In this document: piece by piece, positions 62,213-64,000 of the stretch
How the letters are laid out: every line of letters starts with the position of its first letter
How positions within the stretch are numbered: the first letter of the stretch is position 1
Assembly (NCBI GenBank): GCA_013214065.1
Contig: JABSPK010000001.1
Location: forward strand, 62,001 to 126,000
Length of the DNA: 64,000 nucleotides
Direction: 5' to 3'
From: Flavobacteriaceae bacterium
GTDB lineage: Bacteria > Bacteroidota > Bacteroidia > Flavobacteriales > Flavobacteriaceae
The notes under the pieces: model-generated
The model's input: the letters and a program-made list of their open reading frames with translations, nothing else
Told to the model about the DNA's origin: nothing
The model's database searches: none
Position numbers and translations under genes: made by a program

Positions 62213-62770
62213 TCAAAAAAGGATGGGGAAAATAAGATGGACCATGATCAACCCGCCGGCGAAGAATCCCAAGACGGCGATCAAGGATGGAAGTTGAAGA
62301 TTACTTAAGCCTGAAATGGCGTGACCTGAAGTACAACCCCCGGCATAGCGTGCCCCGAAGCCTACGAACAAGCCCCCGATCAACAATAGGGACAGCGTTC
62401 CGAAATCGGAGAAAGCCGACATACCGAACAGGGCTTCTGGCAAATAGCTGCTGCCAGCATCGGCAAACCCGAGTGCTTCGAGTCGCGAGATGGTTTGCTC
62501 GTTTAATTCGACCGTTGCCCCATTACTCAAATACCGGTCAGCGATGAACCCGCCGAAGACTACCCCTAAGGCGACCAAAAGGTTCCATGATTGTCGCTTC
62601 CAATCAAATCGGAAAAAGCCGGCCCATTTACCACCACCTAAAGCAGCGCAGACCGTTCGGAGGTTCGAAGACATGCCGAAACGTTCTCCAACGCCGATCA
62701 AAAGGGCCATGGTCAAGGCGATCAATGGGCCTGAGACATACCAGGGCCAAGGTGCTGATAAGACTTCCAT
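62213..62770 (-). CDS. YeeE/YedE family sulfur transporter, first half
   Basis: A 185-residue membrane protein with about five hydrophobic segments and the cysteine motif RYAGGCTSGHAISGLSNL. YeeE-type proteins move thiosulfate or sulfide-derived sulfur across the inner membrane. It pairs with the DUF6691 gene directly downstream (1-base gap) and follows the DUF2892 gene by 27 bases. The neighbouring sulfite-oxidase-like gene fits a sulfur-handling locus. Confidence 0.87.
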   Translation of the reverse strand: MEVLSAPWPWYVSGPLIALTMALLIGVGERFGMSSNLRTVCAALGGGKWAGFFRFDWKRQSWNLLVALGVVFGGFIADRYLSNGATVELNEQTISRLEALGFADAGSSYLPEALFGMSAFSDFGTLSLLLIGGLFVGFGARYAGGCTSGHAISGLSNLQLPSLIAVLGFFAGGLIMVHLIFPILF

Positions 62771-62797
62771 AAGACGTTATTCACAAGGTACGAAACC

Positions 62798-63004
62798 CTA
62801 GGCTTTCGTTTTACAGGTGTTCAGGCGCACCAGTGCGTGCAGCGGACAGAAACTAACCAAAGAGGTCAAGAAAAAAATTCCGGATAAGGCCAATAAGAAA
62901 TAGGCCAAGGTTCCGGTAACGACTTCAAAATAATACAATACGGCTATCGCCACTACGATGATCAGTCTGACTATGCGGTCTAAGCCGCCCATATTCTTTT
63001 TCAT
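62798..63004 (-). CDS. DUF2892 (YgaP-type membrane) protein
   Basis: With ATG 63004 the product has 68 residues: MKKNMGGLDRIVRLIIVVAIAVLYYFEVVTG, two membrane segments, and SFCPLHALVRLNTC, the standard CP(L)Y-like end of DUF2892. Such proteins are the membrane part of rhodanese YgaP and accompany YeeE. The longer frame to 63091 is a shadow of the 32-codon ORF. It overlaps that ORF as ATGA. Confidence 0.82.
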   Translation of the reverse strand: MKKNMGGLDRIVRLIIVVAIAVLYYFEVVTGTLAYFLLALSGIFFLTSLVSFCPLHALVRLNTCKTKA

Positions 63005-63099
63005 GGAATTCGATTTAAATGTTGTAAAATCAAAACCGCTGAGGTCACCGTCGCCACACAGATAAGGCATACCAAGAGCAGTTTTTGCCATTTTTTCAT
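63001..63099 (-). CDS. Very small membrane peptide (32 residues), candidate
   Basis: From ATG 63099 to TGA 63001: MKKWQKLLLVCLICVATVTS followed by AVLILQHLNRIP, a basic front and one hydrophobic helix. Its TGA overlaps the DUF2892 ATG (ATGA at 63001-63004), and a full -7 box stands 5 bases before it. That pattern supports translation and coupling to the sulfur operon. No homologue is known to me. Confidence 0.48.
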   Translation of the reverse strand: MKKWQKLLLVCLICVATVTSAVLILQHLNRIP

Positions 63100-63104
63100 G
63101 AATT

Positions 63105-63112
63105 CAAAAATA
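63105..63112 (-). promoter_or_regulatory. Putative -7 box of the sulfur operon
   Basis: The minus strand reads TATTTTTG, a full TAnnTTTG match, ending 5 bases before ATG 63099. A leaderless transcript for the 32-codon ORF is predicted. Confidence 0.5.
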
Positions 63113-63170
63113 CGCCCATCAAGCTTGCAAGGCTGTAACTTTGGTTACATTCGAAGGAACAGTGAACAAT

Positions 63171-63178
63171 TATCTTTA
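63171..63178 (+). promoter_or_regulatory. Putative -7 box of the molybdoenzyme gene
   Basis: TATCTTTA (TAnnTTTA) lies 25 bases before ATG 63204. Confidence 0.42.
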
Positions 63179-63203
63179 ACTTTCAGTTCAAGCAAGTCTT
63201 TAC

Positions 63204-64000
63204 ATGCAACGAAGAACCTTTTCGAAAAAACTGACCCTGACCGGTCTGACGGCCCTTGTTGGGTCTCCTTTGGTTTTCGGAGATCGAATACCGGCCGGGT
63301 ATATCCCGCTGGCCTTGACGGACAACGACCCTTTTAAAGCGTTCGATAAAGACCCCGAAATGACGGTTTTGAACGATCGCCCGTGGAACATCGAAGCTAA
63401 AGCGCACCTTTTGAATGACAGGGTTACACCCAACCGGTATATGTTCATCCGCAATAACGGTATCATTCCGAAACAAATCGATCCGGCGCAGTGGGGTTTG
63501 GTCATCGATGGGGAATCGGTCAAGGCGACCAAACGCTTTTCACTTCAAGAATTGAAGACCCGTTTTCAAAACCACACCTATCAGCTCACCCTGGAGTGCG
63601 GTGGTAACGGGCGAAGCGAATTCGACCCCCCGGCAAAAGGGAACCAATGGACCGTTGGGGCCGTTTCTTGCGCCGAGTGGACGGGAGTTCGCTTAAGGGA
63701 TGTACTCGACGACGTAGGACTTCCCGACGATGCCGTGTATATCGGATATCATGCGGCGGACACCCATCTAAGTGGCGATTTGAACAAAGAACCGATTTCA
63801 AGGGGGGTTCCCCTCGCGAAAGCCTTACAAGCTGAAACCTTGCTGGCTTTTCAAATGAACGGAAAAGACATTCCCATGGCCCATGGCTATCCATTGCGGT
63901 TGGTCTGTGGAGGCTGGCCTGCCTCGGCTTCGGGAAAATGGATCGAGCGCATCAGCGTGCGCAACCGAGAACATGACGGTGCAAAAATGGGAGGATCTTC
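63204..64000 (+). CDS. Sulfite oxidase-like molybdopterin oxidoreductase, N-terminal part
   Basis: The gene begins at ATG 63204 and runs off the right edge; 265 codons are visible. A twin-arginine signal (RRTFSKKLTLTG) sends the folded enzyme to the periplasm. The molybdenum-binding core shows ECGGNGR with the metal cysteine, AVSCAEWTGVRLRDVL and HGYPLRLVCGGWP, as in SorA/YedY-like sulfite oxidases. It would oxidise sulfite, or reduce a methionine sulfoxide if YedY-like. Moco would come from pathway genes such as moaCE (about 18 kb away). It diverges from the YeeE sulfur operon. Confidence 0.88.
   Translation, partial: MQRRTFSKKLTLTGLTALVGSPLVFGDRIPAGYIPLALTDNDPFKAFDKDPEMTVLNDRPWNIEAKAHLLNDRVTPNRYMFIRNNGIIPKQIDPAQWGLVIDGESVKATKRFSLQELKTRFQNHTYQLTLECGGNGRSEFDPPAKGNQWTVGAVSCAEWTGVRLRDVLDDVGLPDDAVYIGYHAADTHLSGDLNKEPISRGVPLAKALQAETLLAFQMNGKDIPMAHGYPLRLVCGGWPASASGKWIERISVRNREHDGAKMGGS

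Noticed and set aside
1-64000. CRISPR arrays, insertion sequences, rRNA operons or prophage genes
   Set aside because: None of the repeats, transposase motifs or structural genes were found on either strand.

Overview
The window looks like chromosomal DNA of a marine Flavobacteriaceae (Bacteroidota) with fairly balanced base composition. Evidence: a C-terminal type IX secretion (T9SS) sorting domain on a DUF1501 protein, DUF1800/DUF1501 and WG-repeat proteins, an OlsF-like fused acyltransferase, flavobacterial -7 promoter boxes of the form TAnnTTTG/A in front of many genes, and weak Shine-Dalgarno sequences. No CRISPR array, insertion sequence or rRNA was seen. One tRNA gene, tRNA-Arg(CCT), is present.

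Layout. 0-6 kb: end of an arsenic locus (GNAT, ArsC), an OlsF-like aminolipid acyltransferase, a GNAT/aspartokinase pair, fructose-1,6-bisphosphatase and a TerB protein. 6-16 kb: the ligase-associated DNA repair set (exonuclease, ATP-dependent ligase, Lhr-type helicase, PdeM, interrupted by one inverted beta-propeller gene), then mfd. 16-29 kb: an XRE regulator, ACT and YraN proteins, DUF1800/DUF1501, metG, a triple-PAS hybrid kinase, a deacetylase, PAP2 and ferritin. 28-45 kb: mostly housekeeping and envelope genes, a TetR/SDR pair with visible operators, a large BNR-propeller protein, an M28 peptidase, a threonine dehydrogenase-like SDR and moaC/moaE. 61-64 kb: YeeE/YedE sulfur-transport halves, a DUF2892 protein and a Tat-exported sulfite-oxidase-like molybdoenzyme cut by the window edge; moaCE would supply its cofactor.

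The accessory part is 45.8-61.3 kb. It encodes a membrane Ser/Thr kinase with an eight-unit WG-repeat sensor, a PP2C phosphatase, two FHA proteins (one broken by an in-frame TGA), a LytTR regulator, a papain-family protease next to a chagasin-type inhibitor lipoprotein, very acidic proteins, and several secreted or lipoprotein genes of CsgG-like and DUF6175-like type. A TPR histidine kinase with its response regulator sits in the middle. Four promoters in this region, and no other place I noticed in the window, carry a paired direct repeat (TTCATGAACAAAAA-like, 21 bases start to start) placed 37-38 bases before the -7 box. That is the geometry of a LytTR-type activator site. I read this as one co-regulated, previously unnamed phosphorylation and proteolysis system of the cell envelope.

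Two genes are interrupted by single in-frame stops with the rest of the reading frame intact (YidJ/YjdJ-like GNAT at 30297, FHA protein at 58182). Three very short ORFs (53, 39 and 32 codons) begin a few bases after a good -7 box and look leaderless or nearly so.
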